Source: Agelas oroides
Lineage: Eukaryota; Porifera; Demospongiae; Agelasida; Agelasidae
Direction of reading: 5' to 3'
NCBI GenBank assembly: GCA_949130485.1
Contig: OX422187.1
Coordinates: forward strand, 496,001 to 560,000
DNA length: 64,000 bases
Each line of letters begins with the position of its first letter. Positions within the stretch are counted from its first letter, which is position 1. The notes beneath the pieces are model-generated. The model had not been told where the DNA came from. It saw only the letters and a list, made by a program, of their open reading frames with translations, and ran no database searches. The position numbers and the translations under genes were made by a program. Of the stretch, positions 34,621-47,800 are shown one piece after another.

Positions 34621-37600
34621 TCCAATTTCCCGTTCCAGTCCAGTACACAGTGTGCCAGAGTTACAAACCAATTTGATATTATGAATGTACAGGTAGAGTG
34701 GAGTTGATTGATACCTAATTTGACCTATTTGAAGTAGATTTGGTCTCGCAGGTTTGAAAAAGCTAAGGCGATTGAGCATCGAGTTGATATTCAGTAGGGT
34801 GTAAACTACAATTTCCCGTTCTAGTTCAGCACACAGTGTGCCAGAGTTACAAACCAATTTGATATTATGAATGTACAGGTAGAGTGGAGTTGATTGATAC
34901 CTAGTTTGACCTATTTGAAGTAGATTTGGTCTCGTAGGTTTGAAAAAGCTAAGGGGATTGACCATCGAGTTGATATTCAGTAGGGTGTAAACTACAATTT
35001 CCCGTTCTAGTTCAGCACACAGTGTGCCAGAGTTACAAACCAATTTGATATTATGAATGTACAGGTAGAGTGGAGTTGATTGATACCCAGTTTGTCCTAT
35101 TTGAAGTAGATTTGGTCTCGAAGGTTTGAAAAAGCTAAGGCGATTGAGCATCGAGTTGATATTCGGTTGGGTGTAAACTACAATTTCCCGTTCCAGTCCA
35201 GCACACAGTGTGCCAGAGTTACAAACCAATTTGATATTATGAATGTACAGGTAGATTGGAGTTGATTGATACCTAGTTTGTCCTGTTTGAAGTAGTTTTG
35301 GTCTCGTAGGTTTGAAAAAGCTAAGGGGATTGACCATCGAGTTGATATTTGGTTGGGTGTAAACTACAATTTCCCGTTCCAGTCCAGCACACAGTGTGCC
35401 AGACTTACAAACCAATTTGATATTATGAATGTACAGGTAGATTGGAGTTGATTGATACCTAGTTTGTCCTGTTTGAAGTAGTTTTGGTCTCGTAGGTTTG
35501 AAAAAGCTAAGGGGATTGACCATCGAGTTGATATTTGGTTGGGTGTAAACTACGATTTCCCGTTCCAGTGCAGCACACAGTGTGCCAGAGTTACAAACCA
35601 ATTTGATATTATGAATGTACAGGTAGATTGGAGTTGATTGATACCTAGTTTGTCCTGTTTGAAGTAGTTTTGGTCTCGTAGGTTTGAAAAAGCTAAGGGG
35701 ATTGACCATCGAGTTGATATTTGGTTGGGTGTAAACTACAATTTCCCGTTCCAGTCCAGCACACAGTGTGCCAGAGTTACAAACCAATTTGATATTATGA
35801 ATGTACAGGTAGAGTGGAGTTGATTGATACCCAGTTTGTCCTATTTGAAGTAGTTTTGGTCTCGAAGGTTTGAAAAAGCTAAGGGGATTGAGCATCGAGT
35901 TGATATCCGGTAGGGTGTAAACTACAATTTCCCGTTCCAGTCCAGCACACAGTGTGCCAGAGTTACAAACCAATTTGATATTATGAATGTACAGGTAGAG
36001 TGGAGTTGATTGATACCTAGTTTGTCCTATTTGAATTAGATTTGGTCTCATAGGTTTGAAAAAGCTAAGGCGATTGACCATCGAGTTGATATTCGGTAGG
36101 GTGTAAACTACAATTTCCCGTTCCAGTCCAGCACACAGTGTGCCAGAGTTACAAACCAATTTGATATTATGAATGTACAGGTAGATTGGAGTTGATTGAT
36201 ACCTAGTTTGTCCTGTTTGAAGTAGTTTTGGTCTCGTAGGTTTGAAAAAGCTAAGGGGATTGACCATCGAGTTGATATTTGGTTGGGTGTAAACTACGAT
36301 TTCCCGTTCCAGTCCAGCACACAGTGTGCCAGAGTTACAAACCAATTTGATATTATGAATGTACAGGTAGATTGGAGTTGATTGATACCTAGTTTGTCCT
36401 GTTTGAAGTAGTTTTGGTCTCGTAGGTTTGAAAAAGCTAAGGGGATTGACCATCGAGTTGATATTTGGTTGGGTGTAAACTACGATTTCCCGTTCCAGTC
36501 CAGCACACAGTGTGCCAGACTTACAAACCAATTTGATATTATGAATGTACAGGTAGAGTGGAGTTGATTGATACCCAGTTTGTCCTATTTGAAGTAATTT
36601 TGGTCTCGAAGGTTTGAAAAAGCTAAGGCGATTGAGCATCGAGTTGATATCCGGTAGGGTGTAAACTACAATTTCCCATTCCAGTCCAGCACACAGTGTG
36701 CCAGAGTTACAAACCAATTTGATATTATGAATGTACAGGTAGAGTGGAGTTGATTGATACCTAGTTTGTCCTATTTGAATTAGATTTGGTCTCGCAGGTT
36801 TGAAAAAGCTAAGGCGATTGACCATCGAGTTGATATTCGGTAGGGTGTAAACTACAATTTCCCGTTCCAGTCCAGCACACAGTGTGCCAGAGTTACAAAC
36901 CAATTTGATATTATGAATGTACAGGTAGATTGGAGTTGATTGATACCTAGTTTGTCCTGTTTGAAGTAGTTTTGGTCTCGTAGGTTTGAAAAAGCTAAGG
37001 GGATTGACCATCGAGTTGATATTTGGTTGGGTGTAAACTACAATTTCCCGTTCCAGTCCAGCACACAGTGTGCCAGAGTTACAAATCAATTTGATATTAT
37101 GAATGTACAGGTAGAGTGGAGTTGATTGATACCTAGTTTGTCCTATTTGAAGTAGTTTGGGTCTTGTAGGTTTGAAAAAGCTAAGGCGATTGACCTTCGA
37201 GTTGATATTCGGTAGGGTGTAAACTACAATTTCCCGTTCCAGTCCAGCACACAGTGTGCCAGCTAGAGTTACAAACCAATTTGATATTATGAATGTACAG
37301 GTAGATTGGAGTTGATTGATACCTAGTTTGTCCTATTTGAAGTAGTTTTGGTCTCGTAGGTTTGAAAAAGCTAAGGGGATTGACCATCGAGATGATATTT
37401 GGTTGGGTGTAAACTACATTTTCCCGTTCCAGTCCAGCACACAGTGTGCCTGACTTACAAACCAATTTGATATTATGAATGTACAGGTAGAGTGGAGTTG
37501 ATTGATACCCAGTTTGTCCTATTTGAAGTAGATTTGGTCTCGAAGGTTTGAAAAAGCTAAGGCGATTGAGCGTCGAGTTGATATTCGGTAGGGTGTAAAC

Positions 37601-37810
37601 TACAATTTCCCGTTCCAGTCCAGCACACAGTGTGCCAGAGTTACAAACCAATTTGATATTATGAATGTACAGTTAGAGTGGAGTTGATTGATACCTAGTT
37701 TGTCCTATTTGAAGTAGTTTTGGTGTCGTAGGTTTGAAAAAAGCTAAGGCGATTGACTATCGAAATGATATTCGGTTGGGTGTAAACTGCATTTTTCCGT
37801 TCCATTCCTA
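34621..37810. repeat. Satellite array, 186-bp unit, 17 units
   Basis: The landmark CACACAGTGTGCCAG recurs 17 times at about 186-bp spacing between 34643 and 37621. Because 186 is divisible by three and the minus strand lacks stops in one register, an 896-codon frame (37089-34399) crosses most of it, with the 62-residue period CNSGTLCAGLEREIVVYT... Units fall into at least two types (AGAGTGG with CTATTTGAAGTAG, and AGATTGG with CTGTTTGAAGTAG). I regard the frame as a by-product of the period, but cannot exclude translation. Outer units are the most diverged. Confidence 0.93.
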
Positions 37811-38520
37811 TGGTTCCTACCGTGTCTGATTTTTAATCTATTCATTCATCTTTACTGTTTCTCCTTACAGGACCAAATGGGCAAAGGTAGACAACCTGGG
37901 TGTTGTCTGTGGAAGACTGAAGTTGCTGTTGTTATGGAGATATTGGACTGAGTCTATTTAGTTGTTGACAGCAGTGTTTTTTTTTTTTGTATGTTCAGTT
38001 CCTGTCATCATTTGATCATTCTGTCATGCATTGGTAAACTCTGGGCCGAACCATAAGTTCTGGGTTACAACCACTGTCAGTGCATGAGACATTCCCCAAC
38101 AAGTCAGCTCCACCTATTTGTGCGTGGTGCGCTTGCGCAAATGTTTGAACTTTGACCTTGAGCGCGCTCGCGCTCGAAGTGTGATACTTTTGAAAATGAA
38201 GCGCGAGTGAAGGAAGGAGGTGTGCCACGGAACTCGGTCTGAACAGGACAACGGTGAGCAGTGTTTCTCGCAAGATTTATCTTGCTAGTACGTAGAAAGC
38301 TGGGAAATATGTCAGAATAGTATACAGTCACTTGTAGCCCTGTGACATTCTCATATGCTGTATATGAAGCTCTTAAAAACGCTCTCCATGGTGTGGATTT
38401 TGCTTTCTGTTTTAGTACATGTGGTGCTGGACTTCTGATGTCATCTCCCTCCTTGTATACATAGATGGAGGTGAGCCTGGGATATTGTTACAAATCAGTT
38501 ATGACGTATGAATTCATCCT
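37811..38520. other. Non-coding, nothing recognised
   Basis: No exon supported between the satellite and the repeated segments that follow. Confidence 0.3.
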
Positions 38521-38544
38521 GTCATTCTTCCTCATTACGGCACT

Positions 38545-39450
38545 CAGACCGTGTATCACGGAACAAGAGCAAAGCAGGTACAGTACACTTTAACACACAT
38601 ACATACAGACATAAGTACACCTCCTATCTTCCTGTCTGACAGTGTACCCTCAACTTTTCTGTCGAGTCTATATCGAAGAGCAAGAGCCAGTGAAGAATTA
38701 AAGGTACAATTCCCTTTTGTCTCGTACTGCACCCTCATTTTTCTGTCGCATAGTGTAACCTCGTTCTTCATTCTGTCCCATACTCCAATTCCACATTCTT
38801 TCTGTTTCATAATACACTTCCTCCCTCTTTGATATTGTTCTCTCCCCACGCACGTACACACAAAGGTAGACAGAAGCCAGCCTGATGTATTGCCACAGTG
38901 AATATTTGCTCCTTACATTCTTCCTCACCACTTTTACATCCAGGGTCTATCACAGAACAAAAGCCAAGTAAAGAATTAGAGGTACAGTTCTTTCTCTCTC
39001 GTAGTGCACCCTTGTCCTTTCTGTCCCATAACTGTACCCACATTCTTTGCACGATATTCTTACCCCTCGTATATACACACTAGAGCAATCTACAATCATA
39101 ACCTCTTCCTTTCCTATTACTCCCATGCACGTTCAGAGTCAAACACGGAAAGTGAGCCAAACAAAGAATTAGAGGTAGATGTTCCTTCCTCGTTTTCTCT
39201 CTTCCCTCCTCTGCACACACACACTCACACAGACACAGAACAATAACAAAGTGAAGAAGTACAGGTACGGCATGCACATGTATACTTATACACACACATA
39301 AACTTGTGTTTTGTTTCTCCACTATACCCTACTCTCTCCTTTCCCAGAGCCCATACATGCACTTTCCCTTTTATTTCTGCCCAATGATATACTAGTATTT
39401 ATGCTGTCTTGTTTCCCCACAGATGCAGATATCTATGCTGCAGAAAGTAC
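38545..39450 (+). repeat. Ladder of degenerate repeats with splice-donor-like ends
   Basis: Four or five short segments end in nearly the same phrase before a GTA(C/G) donor: ...AGCAAAGCAG (38577), ...AGTGAAGAATTAAAG (38703), ...AGTAAAGAATTAGAG (38981), ...ACAAAGAATTAGAG (39174), and ...AAGAAGTACAG (39264). Pyrimidine-rich spacers with CTGTCCCATA words separate them. Two segments are 38 nt between AG and GT. This looks like a duplicated exon-intron unit, but the lengths do not keep a frame, so coding is doubtful. Confidence 0.4.
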
Positions 39451-39639
39451 AAAAGTAACAAGTGACTTTATACTTGAACTAAGTAGATGCTATATACTAA
39501 GGTTTACTTGCTTCTGTCAGTGCATTTCCTTGTGTGCATTATAATCTGTTTTGCCACAGTAATGTCATTCAACAGCAAGGACAAGCTGAATGTACAATGC
39601 ATAGATTATACTGCTATAAGCAGCATGACAATCATACCA

Positions 39640-39862
39640 ATTCATGGATGAAAATCATACTATCTACTCGTGTGATCATCATACCCTTTTTGGTATGAAA
39701 TTCATACCGTTTTGGTATGATATTCATACCACTTTGGTATGATATTAATACCGTTTTAGGTATGAAATCATACCATTTTTGGTATGAAATTCATACCATT
39801 TTTGGTATGCTCAGTGTAAAAAGCGAAATCATACCTATTTTGGTATGAACTTCATACCATTG
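39640..39862. repeat. Short tandem array of GGTATGA/TCATACC palindromic units
   Basis: About eight units alternate TTTGGTATGA and TTCATACC at intervals of about 22-25 bp, so each pair can form a small hairpin. Confidence 0.85.
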
Positions 39863-40542
39863 TTTTTGCTGTGCAGTGACAAAATTTAGCTAACATAGCA
39901 TAAAAGAAGCAACTTTTGGATTTGCAGCACTTGCAGTGGAACCATCCTTGAGCGATTCTGTTTCAGACTTGGTTATGTTCTAGAGGAAGGACTTGTCTCT
40001 CGGCTGGAACTTGTCTTGCTTCTCTAGCTTCTCTGTAGCTGGAGATATAAATATGAATAAGTCTTCATGTCTAGAACCTGTGATGTCATGTGTGCTGCAG
40101 ATCACGTGGTAAGAAACCCCAGGCCTTCTCCCTCCGTTTTTGTATACTGCAAGCAATCAAAAACAGGAGGCAGGAAGGCTTGGAAATGAGGTTCCCTGGT
40201 ATCCACGGATCATATGTGGGTCTTCACATTAATGTTTCCTAAATTCGAGCAAAGTAACCACACCCCAAGATGCTCACAGGAGGTTAGTGCTGCAGGTTTA
40301 CCTTGGCTCAAACACTCAGTGCTACACATAGGTGAAATCTTTGTTAGTAGACTTTAAAGTGCACTGCTACTTAGCTACAAGACCTAAAGTAGAAAGCCTC
40401 AGAATTTTGTGGTTTCTTAAAAAAGCTTTACCCTCAAGGGAGGAGCCATACATCAGTTAGAAAGGGACGCCTTCACCTCACAGCAATGATTTTGAATGTG
40501 TGACGTCACGTAAGTGGAAAAATCGCTTCGGGAGTTGCTGTG
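39863..40542. other. Mostly unrecognised sequence
   Basis: A weak inverted pair flanks 40110-40195 (CCCCAGGCCTTC... / ...AAGGCTTGG). A CRE-like TGACGTCA sits at about 40501, upstream of the candidate exon. Confidence 0.3.
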
Positions 40543-40607
40543 ATGGGTGACAGTGGTGTAGCTGGTGAAGGGAGAGTTGTTGGTGTACCAAAGTTTCATT
40601 CATGGGG
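40543..40607 (+). CDS. Possible first coding exon, gene not identified
   Basis: ATG 40543 opens MGDSGVAGEGRVVGVPKF and ends at a good donor, GGGGTAAGTG. A CRE-like GTGACGTCACG lies about 40 bp upstream. No downstream exon was found in the next 1.3 kb before the convergent KMT2 gene. The call rests on a start, a donor and composition only. Confidence 0.25.
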
Positions 40608-40933
40608 TAAGTGCACCATGCCATTAACGAATATCAACTCAGATTGGATGTCCAACGCTTCCTCTAGCCTGTGTATTATACTGGTTTACGCGGGTCCTTT
40701 AAGTTGCATCTTGGGGTGTAATAACTATGCCAGTTACCAGTTGCCAGTTAGGGGCAGGGCATGAACAGTGAATACAAGGTGCTCCTTTTCATGGTTTCAA
40801 GCAACTGAAAAAGACATGAACCTTTTGGACACAATAGGCGTATCTATATGCCTGGATTACTTTCAGGTCCCTACTGTATGAAGAAGTGAAGCCTAATGTC
40901 AGCCCAGCTCATGTAAGAAAGGGTCTGGAGTTA

Positions 40934-41481
40934 GCCTCGTTCCCAGGCCCTGCCCAGCTTTCCGTTGCTTCCAGTATGGAAAAGCGGGAGAGGGCCTGGA
41001 ATAATTTATCACGTGAGTGACGTAGGGGTAGAGAGAAGGTAGAGAGGACTTAATTGAGCGTAGGCGGATCGTCGATGTGCCCACGCACAAGTTGATCGAT
41101 AATCAACAGTACACGTAGCTGTTTTATAGTAGGAGCCCGTTCTGGCAGTTTTTTCTAACAATAAGCGCAGAGAAAACTTGAGCAAAGGCTAGGAAAGGAC
41201 CACGCCATGGCGTTTAATAGCGCCTTTAAAGTCATGCCAAGTAAGCGAGTAGGTTAGCGTAATTTTCGAATGTACGGGTTTGTGTACGCTCACCATAGCT
41301 TTCCGTACTGCCAGGGAATGTAGCGTAGTGCCGTCTAGTGCCATTCTGTCGGCCATAAAGCTATCGCAACTGTATTCTGTCCGTACAGCGTGGGCGAGTT
41401 CATTCGTTCGCCCAAATGTAATTACGTTATCTCAACCTATGACGTTTCTCACGTGATTCTCCCAGGCTCTCCACTTTCCTT
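40934..41481. mobile_element. CCTCGTTCCC-family element, right end truncated
   Basis: The left end GCCTCGTTCCCAGGCC is preceded by TA and followed by GCCCAGCTTTCC, GAGAGGGCCTGG and ATCACGTGAGTGACGT. A matching inner right arm (TTTCTCACGTGATTCTCCCAGGC region, 41440-41475) is present, but the outer right end is replaced by sequence of the 2341-type element at about 41500. Confidence 0.7.
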
Positions 41482-41499
41482 CGATTTTTCGTTCGTGTG

Positions 41500-41625
41500 C
41501 GGGGATACTGAATGCTCCATGCAGTCGTCATCAGGGTGAAAGTGACGACTGGAGCATTCAGTTGAAATGTTTGGAAGTTATCCGAGCTCAAGTTGGTAAC
41601 AGATGACCTTCTCTTCAAATAACTG
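41500..41625. mobile_element. Partial second copy of the 2341-2463 element family
   Basis: GACGACTGGAGCATTCAG and CTCAAGTTGGTAACAGATGA match the core and right arm of the element at 2341-2463. Confidence 0.7.
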
Positions 41626-41877
41626 AGAAGCCATTGAAGGTTGTAAACTCCACATTAATTTCATGCATGGTAATTGGAGTAATGTTACCTGTGGATGACA
41701 TGTAGAGACAAATGGTGCCTTCCAACGGTGACAGTTTGCAGGCAGGATCTCAAACCTCCCATCATCAATGAGACAATGTGCTGAAGATTGTTTACAGGCC
41801 AACGTATATATGTAAATCAGAACAAGAAAAGTGATGCCAAGTGATAAAAATAAAAGATGGAAAACTCAAAAGAGCTG

Positions 41878-44800
41878 TCAGTTCAAAGTCTTGCGACATC
41901 GCCGGGAGCCACAGTTGCATGGGATCTTTGCCTCTTCAATGGGGAACTTGTAGTCATACGTAAGCTCCTCTCCCGGTACAATCCTGCGGGGGGGGGGGGA
42001 GGGAAGGAACACTCACTATAGGTGGTTCCAGAAGAAGACAAGCTCATGTGCACAAAATATCTTAAATTTCACTCAGGCCAGGATTAGCTTGATGGTATCC
42101 ATGTGCCAAATCCTAGCTTCGTTCCTAGGCCTGCCCAGCTTTCTGTCGCTTATTAGTATGGTAAAGTGGGAGAGGGCCTGGTATCTTTTCTCACGTGAGA
42201 GACGTCAGGATAGAAAGGATGGTAGAAAGGGTTTAATTGTGCATGGGCGCACCGGGCCCAGAACAGCAAAAAGAGCCAAGGTACCAGGTAACTACCACAC
42301 GTATCTAGCTAGCAGGAGGCGACTGTCTTACACACCAAGCATTGAGCGTGTAGTCGGTTTAAAATACACGAAACACAGCCTGTTAGTTCTGCAAAATGTC
42401 GCCATTTTCCGATTACGTCATGCTCACGTGAGAAAAGATACCAGGCTCTCCATGGCTTTTCCGTACTGCAAGTGATGGAAAGCTGGGCGGGGCCTGGGAA
42501 TGAGGCTACCACACTCCCATTCAAAACAGATAATTTAGCTCAGAAGTGCCCTAAAGGTCAAGTGAGGTGGATTACAGCAGAGATAACAGAGATGGAATGG
42601 ATTTTGCCAAAATTTACGGACAAACTGCGGCAAAACGCTGCTGTCACATCCACACTACAGCACACCTCGTCAGGCAATGCTTACTAACAGACTTATCTCC
42701 TGTGTAGGTCCAAGCTGTATGTATATGTATACATATCAATTATTCCACAGTATCATGCATGCTCAGGTGCTATGCATGGCTGTGAATTAGCACTCAACGA
42801 AGAGAGGTTGGAGAGGGATTGCTTACTTTCTGAGGGCAAATATCATAATCTTCTTCTGTCCGTCGACAGTGATGACCTTTGAGTAGCAGTTTGGCTGCAG
42901 AGAGAAACATAACACAATGTAAGCCTCATACCCAGGCCTCCCCCTTTTTTTGTTCTTTGGTTCTTCTGTGTATTATACTGAATGCAAACCAAAGAGCAAA
43001 AAATGGGAGCGGCCTGGGAACGAGGCTACCCAGGCTGCTCGTCGAGGCTACAAACAATGTGACTGCCTCCACTCACACATCCACAACAAGACTCAAAATG
43101 CACAACATAAATTAGTTGCTTTCTGGTATATATAATACATGTGTAAGTGCTAAGATACAAAGTTTTAGCATGCATCAGTGATTAGAACCCCTTAGGCCAC
43201 CATTCAATACTTAGACGGACATAGTAAGACAGACAGGCTGATTGACTGACCATCCAGGCCTCCCCCTCACACGCTCACCTCACAGGCATGGTTGATGAAT
43301 CTAGCCTCATTGCCTGACATGGTCGCATCCACCACTTCATCTGAGTCGATGCGGAACATGTAATATCCAATACCCTGGTGAAATGGACAGACGGAATTCT
43401 CAATGAACATGTATCCACACCCAGACCCACACCCACACCCCCCCCCCACACCCACACACCCACACACACACACACACACACACCTTGCTCTCATAAAGTT
43501 TTTCCCGCTTGTCAGTCAGCACAGATCGGATGACGGTGCCAGCATATTCAATCACAATCTCTCCAGGCTCAATCTCCCTAATGCAGTACAGCCCTAGACC
43601 ATGGATGCCTGACTGGAACACGCCCACATGTTGCTTGTATGTCTTTTGAAGGTTACGGTAGCGCATAGCCATCGGCAGATCCAATGCTGACTGCATCCTG
43701 GGTGGAACAACACATTGGACACTCAACTCACAGATTCAACACAAGTCCATCACTGCTGAGAACAACTCGAACATTATTCTGTTCCATACGGCAATAGTGT
43801 TTAAAGTTCTGTATGAACTTTGCAGAAGTTCTACAGTGCTTTGAACATGGTAACACGATCGAAATATGCACTTGTTTGATTTTTTTTGTGTACACAACTC
43901 ACTTGGTGACTCCAGCATTCTCGGCTACTGCCATTGCAGCCTCTAGTGCCGCAGTGTCTACCTCAGGTTTGAGAGGGCGGAAGGAGGACGTCAGGAAACT
44001 AAACATGTCCCGTGGAGAGCGAACACTGGAGATGAAAATCACAAACATAAAAAGTATTTTACCTCCAAGACCGTTCAGCCCAAAGGCCAATCTTCAACTT
44101 TAGGAGAGGCACTTTACTTGGGAAGCAACAAGCAATCAAATGTTTCAACCATAGCCACAAGTCAAAGGAGAGAGAGAGAAGCTGTGAGAGAGAAGCTACG
44201 AGAGAGAAGCAGTGAGAGAGAAGCTACGAGAGAGAAGCTGTGAGAGAGAAGCTATGAGAGAGAAGCTACGAGAGAGAAGCTACGAGAGAGAAGCTACGAG
44301 AGAGAAGTTTTGGACTTACCCACAAAATGGCTCAGTCCTAGCACTGCCACTGGGGTTGAATGCTGCTCTCTGAAGGGGAGATAGGAGCAGGAAGAGGGAG
44401 GAAGGAGGAAGGAGGAGGGGGGAGGGGAAAGGAAGAGGGGGGAAGGAGGAGGGGAGGAGGGAGAAGGAAGAAGGGGGATGGATGAAGACGGCCAGGAAGG
44501 GAAGAAAGGAGGGGGAAGGAGAGAGGAAGTGGGAAGGGGGACGAAGGAGAGGAGTGAGGGGAGGATGAGAGGGCCAGGAAGTGGAGTAAAACACAGTGAG
44601 AAGGGCAGGCCATGAATGAGCTTACGGTCGCCTGCCAGCTGGAGAGCTTCTCAGGATGGTGGTAGGTAAAGTGATATCCACTGCACTTCTCAGAGTTGGG
44701 CAGCTGTTCCAACAGTTGGACCACCAGAGGGTGACGGAGGCCGAACTGACGGTAGACGTCTGTACCTGCACAGAGGGAGGAGACCAGGTGGTTGGTACCG

Positions 44801-47800
44801 GACCCAAGCACACTACACGCACCTCTCACTCACCAGTGTAGGGGACGAAGGGCAGGTCTAGTTTGGCTCTCTGCAGCTGAAGCTCAGCAATCACTGAACA
44901 CCACAACTCTGCAGATGAGAAGACCATACGTACAATACCAGTGCAGGCTGCAGGGAAGGGGCCTGGTGGGCTTTAATTGGAAGGAGAGAGCCAAAGACTT
45001 CACATGTACATGTAGCTTTGCTCTCCTCTACTACTACATACAGGTTCTAAGACTCCCCACACATCTCCGGCCCCCTTGGCTTTTTTCAGTTGCAAAATGT
45101 ATAAAAACAGACCGAAAGTTGGGAGGTGCCTGGGAACGAGATTAGTCACTTTGTTGAAATATACTGATATACATACAATATAGCAATTCGTATGATAGTA
45201 TTTCCACTCAACCAATCAAAATGCTGCAATATTATCATAGTAGTCGCTTGTCTGCACAACATGACAAAGACACACATTGACCTCTGACCTTCGAGGTTGT
45301 TGCTGGACCACTGCTCCCCCTGGGAGGTGGAGAGGGTGAAGGTGAGGCTGTGAGGGTTGGAGGGGAGACCTGCATGGAACCGCCTCACACAACACGATCG
45401 CTGTACAGCATCTGAGCTGTCCTGGGAAGGAAGAGGGGAGGAGAGGAGGAGAGCGGAGGAAGGAGAGGAGGGTGGTGGTGGTCGACGCTTGGGAATACGA
45501 AAGTTTCTGATTGCTTCTGCGTTTGGGAAGTGAGATAGCTTGTGATCGTCAGTGGTGGGGGGGGAGGCGGGGATGCCGTACAGGACCAGCTGAGAGTGCT
45601 GTACTACTGGTACAAATCTTAGACTAGTGATTCCGTCCAATGACAGGGCAGGTTTCACGGCTGGTGGTGGCGGGCTGGAGAGTCTCCTGCATGAACAACA
45701 GACAGAAGATGCCAAGACTGAAATGTGAAGTTTTGTCAAACACTGCAACAATCTCTAAGATGGACACTCATTCTAGTTAACCCTTAACCTGAATCACAGC
45801 TTGCAAAATGTTGTCATATATACATGTATATTGCCTTATAACGTCAAGGGGTCACACTTTTGTGTGTCGTACACATCTGCAGTCAATGTATAGACTCTCA
45901 CACTGCACTGCGTCTAAATGCGCTTTCGAAAAGTACTAAGTTTAGTACCCACAATTAAAGTTCCTAGTGTGTCCAGTTTGTTTTAGGACCCTGGTTTACC
46001 TCTCACGGTGGCCGAGGGTGTCCCAGGTGGTTGTCAGCTCCCCGACTGTCACACAGGGACAGCTGAGGTCTGGAGCTTCCACCGTGGTACCCTCCACTGA
46101 GGGGCGTGGCTGGCCCACCAGTCCTACTCCTCAGGAGCACTAAGTATGAGAGTGTAGGTACACGGGACAGAGGGACAACGCACACTCCAGAAGTCACAGC
46201 AACACCTGCAGAGATGGCACACAACCAAATCATGAACCTTGAACTAAAATAATATTCCCCACTCTTTGAACTTTCTCTTCTTTCTACAATCGAGAGAAAG
46301 GGTGTACCCCGGCTTACAGATGGTGAGAAAAAGTGAACTCTTTTTACCCTTTAGTACAGTGGAAATTTCAAATTTACCCCCTACACTCTTTTTCCCCATC
46401 ACAGAGGGAGAAAAAGTTCCAAGAGCGAAAGTTCCTACCTAACTAAACCCCATGTAATCACTGTGTGGCCATGCTCCTCCCCAGCAAACACTATGTGGCC
46501 AAAGAGCCAAGAGGGGGCTGGAAACGAGGAGGAAACTTCACACAGTATAAACTACATTCTCTTCTCTCCTCCCCACACATGAGGGCTACAGCAGTACCTG
46601 TACTGGTCTGGCAGCAACAAGTTTGGTGTCTCCGAGAGTTCCGTGAGAGAGCCCAGACCCTGCACACACAGTGACCCTGGAACAAACACATGAGGAGACG
46701 AACAAGGTCGCTAAGCTCACAGTGACCCTGGAACAAACACACGAGGAGACGAACAAGGTCGCTAAGCTCACAGCGACCCTGGAACAAACACACGAGGAGA
46801 CGAACAAGGTCGCTAAGCTCACAGTGACCCTGGAACAAACACACGAGGAGACGAACAAGGTCGCTAAGCTCACAGCGACCCTGGAACAAACACACGAGGA
46901 GATGAACAAGGTCGCTAAGCTCACAGCGACCCTGGAACAAACACACGAGGAGACGAACAAGGTCGCTAAGCTCACAGTGACCCTGGAACAAACACACGAG
47001 GAGACGAACAAGGTCGCTAAGCTCACAGCGACCCTGGAACAAACACACGAGGAGACGAACAAGGTCGCTAAGCTCACAGTGACCCTGGAACAAACACACG
47101 AGGAGACGAACAAGGTCGCTAAGCTCACAGCGACCCTGGAACAAACACACGAGGAGATGAACAAGGTCGCTAAGCTCACAGCGACCCTGGAACAAACACA
47201 CGAGGAGACGAACAAGGTCGCTAAGCTCACAGCGACCCTGGAACAAACACACGAGGAGACGAACAAGGTCGCTAAGCTCACAGCGACCCTGGAACAAACA
47301 CACGAGGAGACGAACAAGGTCGCTAAGCTCACAGTGACCCTGGAACAAACACACGAGGAGACGAACAAGGTCGCTAAGCTCACAGCGACCCTGGAACAAA
47401 CACACGAGGAGACGAACAAGGTCGCTAAGCTCACAGCGACCCTGGAACAAACACACGAGGAGACGAACAAGGTCGCTAAGCTCACAGTGACCCTGGAACA
47501 AACACACGAGGAGACGAACAAGGTCGCTAAGCTCACAGTGACCATGGAACAAACACACGAGGAGACGAACAAGGTCGCTAAGCTCACAGCGACCATGGAA
47601 CAAACACACGAGGAGACGAACAAGGTCGCTAAGCTCACAGCGACCATGGAACAAACACACGAGGAGACGAACAAGGTCGCTAAGCTCACAGCGACCATGG
47701 AACAAACACATGAGGAGACGAACAAGGTCGCTAAGCTCACAGCGACCATGGAACAAACACACGAGGAGACGAACAAGGTCGCTAAGCTCACAGCGACCAT

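Noticed and set aside
41208..41241. Candidate first exon ATGGCGTTTAATAGC... with a GTAAGC donor
   Set aside because: It lies inside a dispersed inverted-repeat element and has no downstream exon.
44316..44829. Ser/Pro/Leu-rich minus-strand frames across the purine tract
   Set aside because: Only the short FYRC and WIN exons at their ends are real; the middle is a low-complexity intron.
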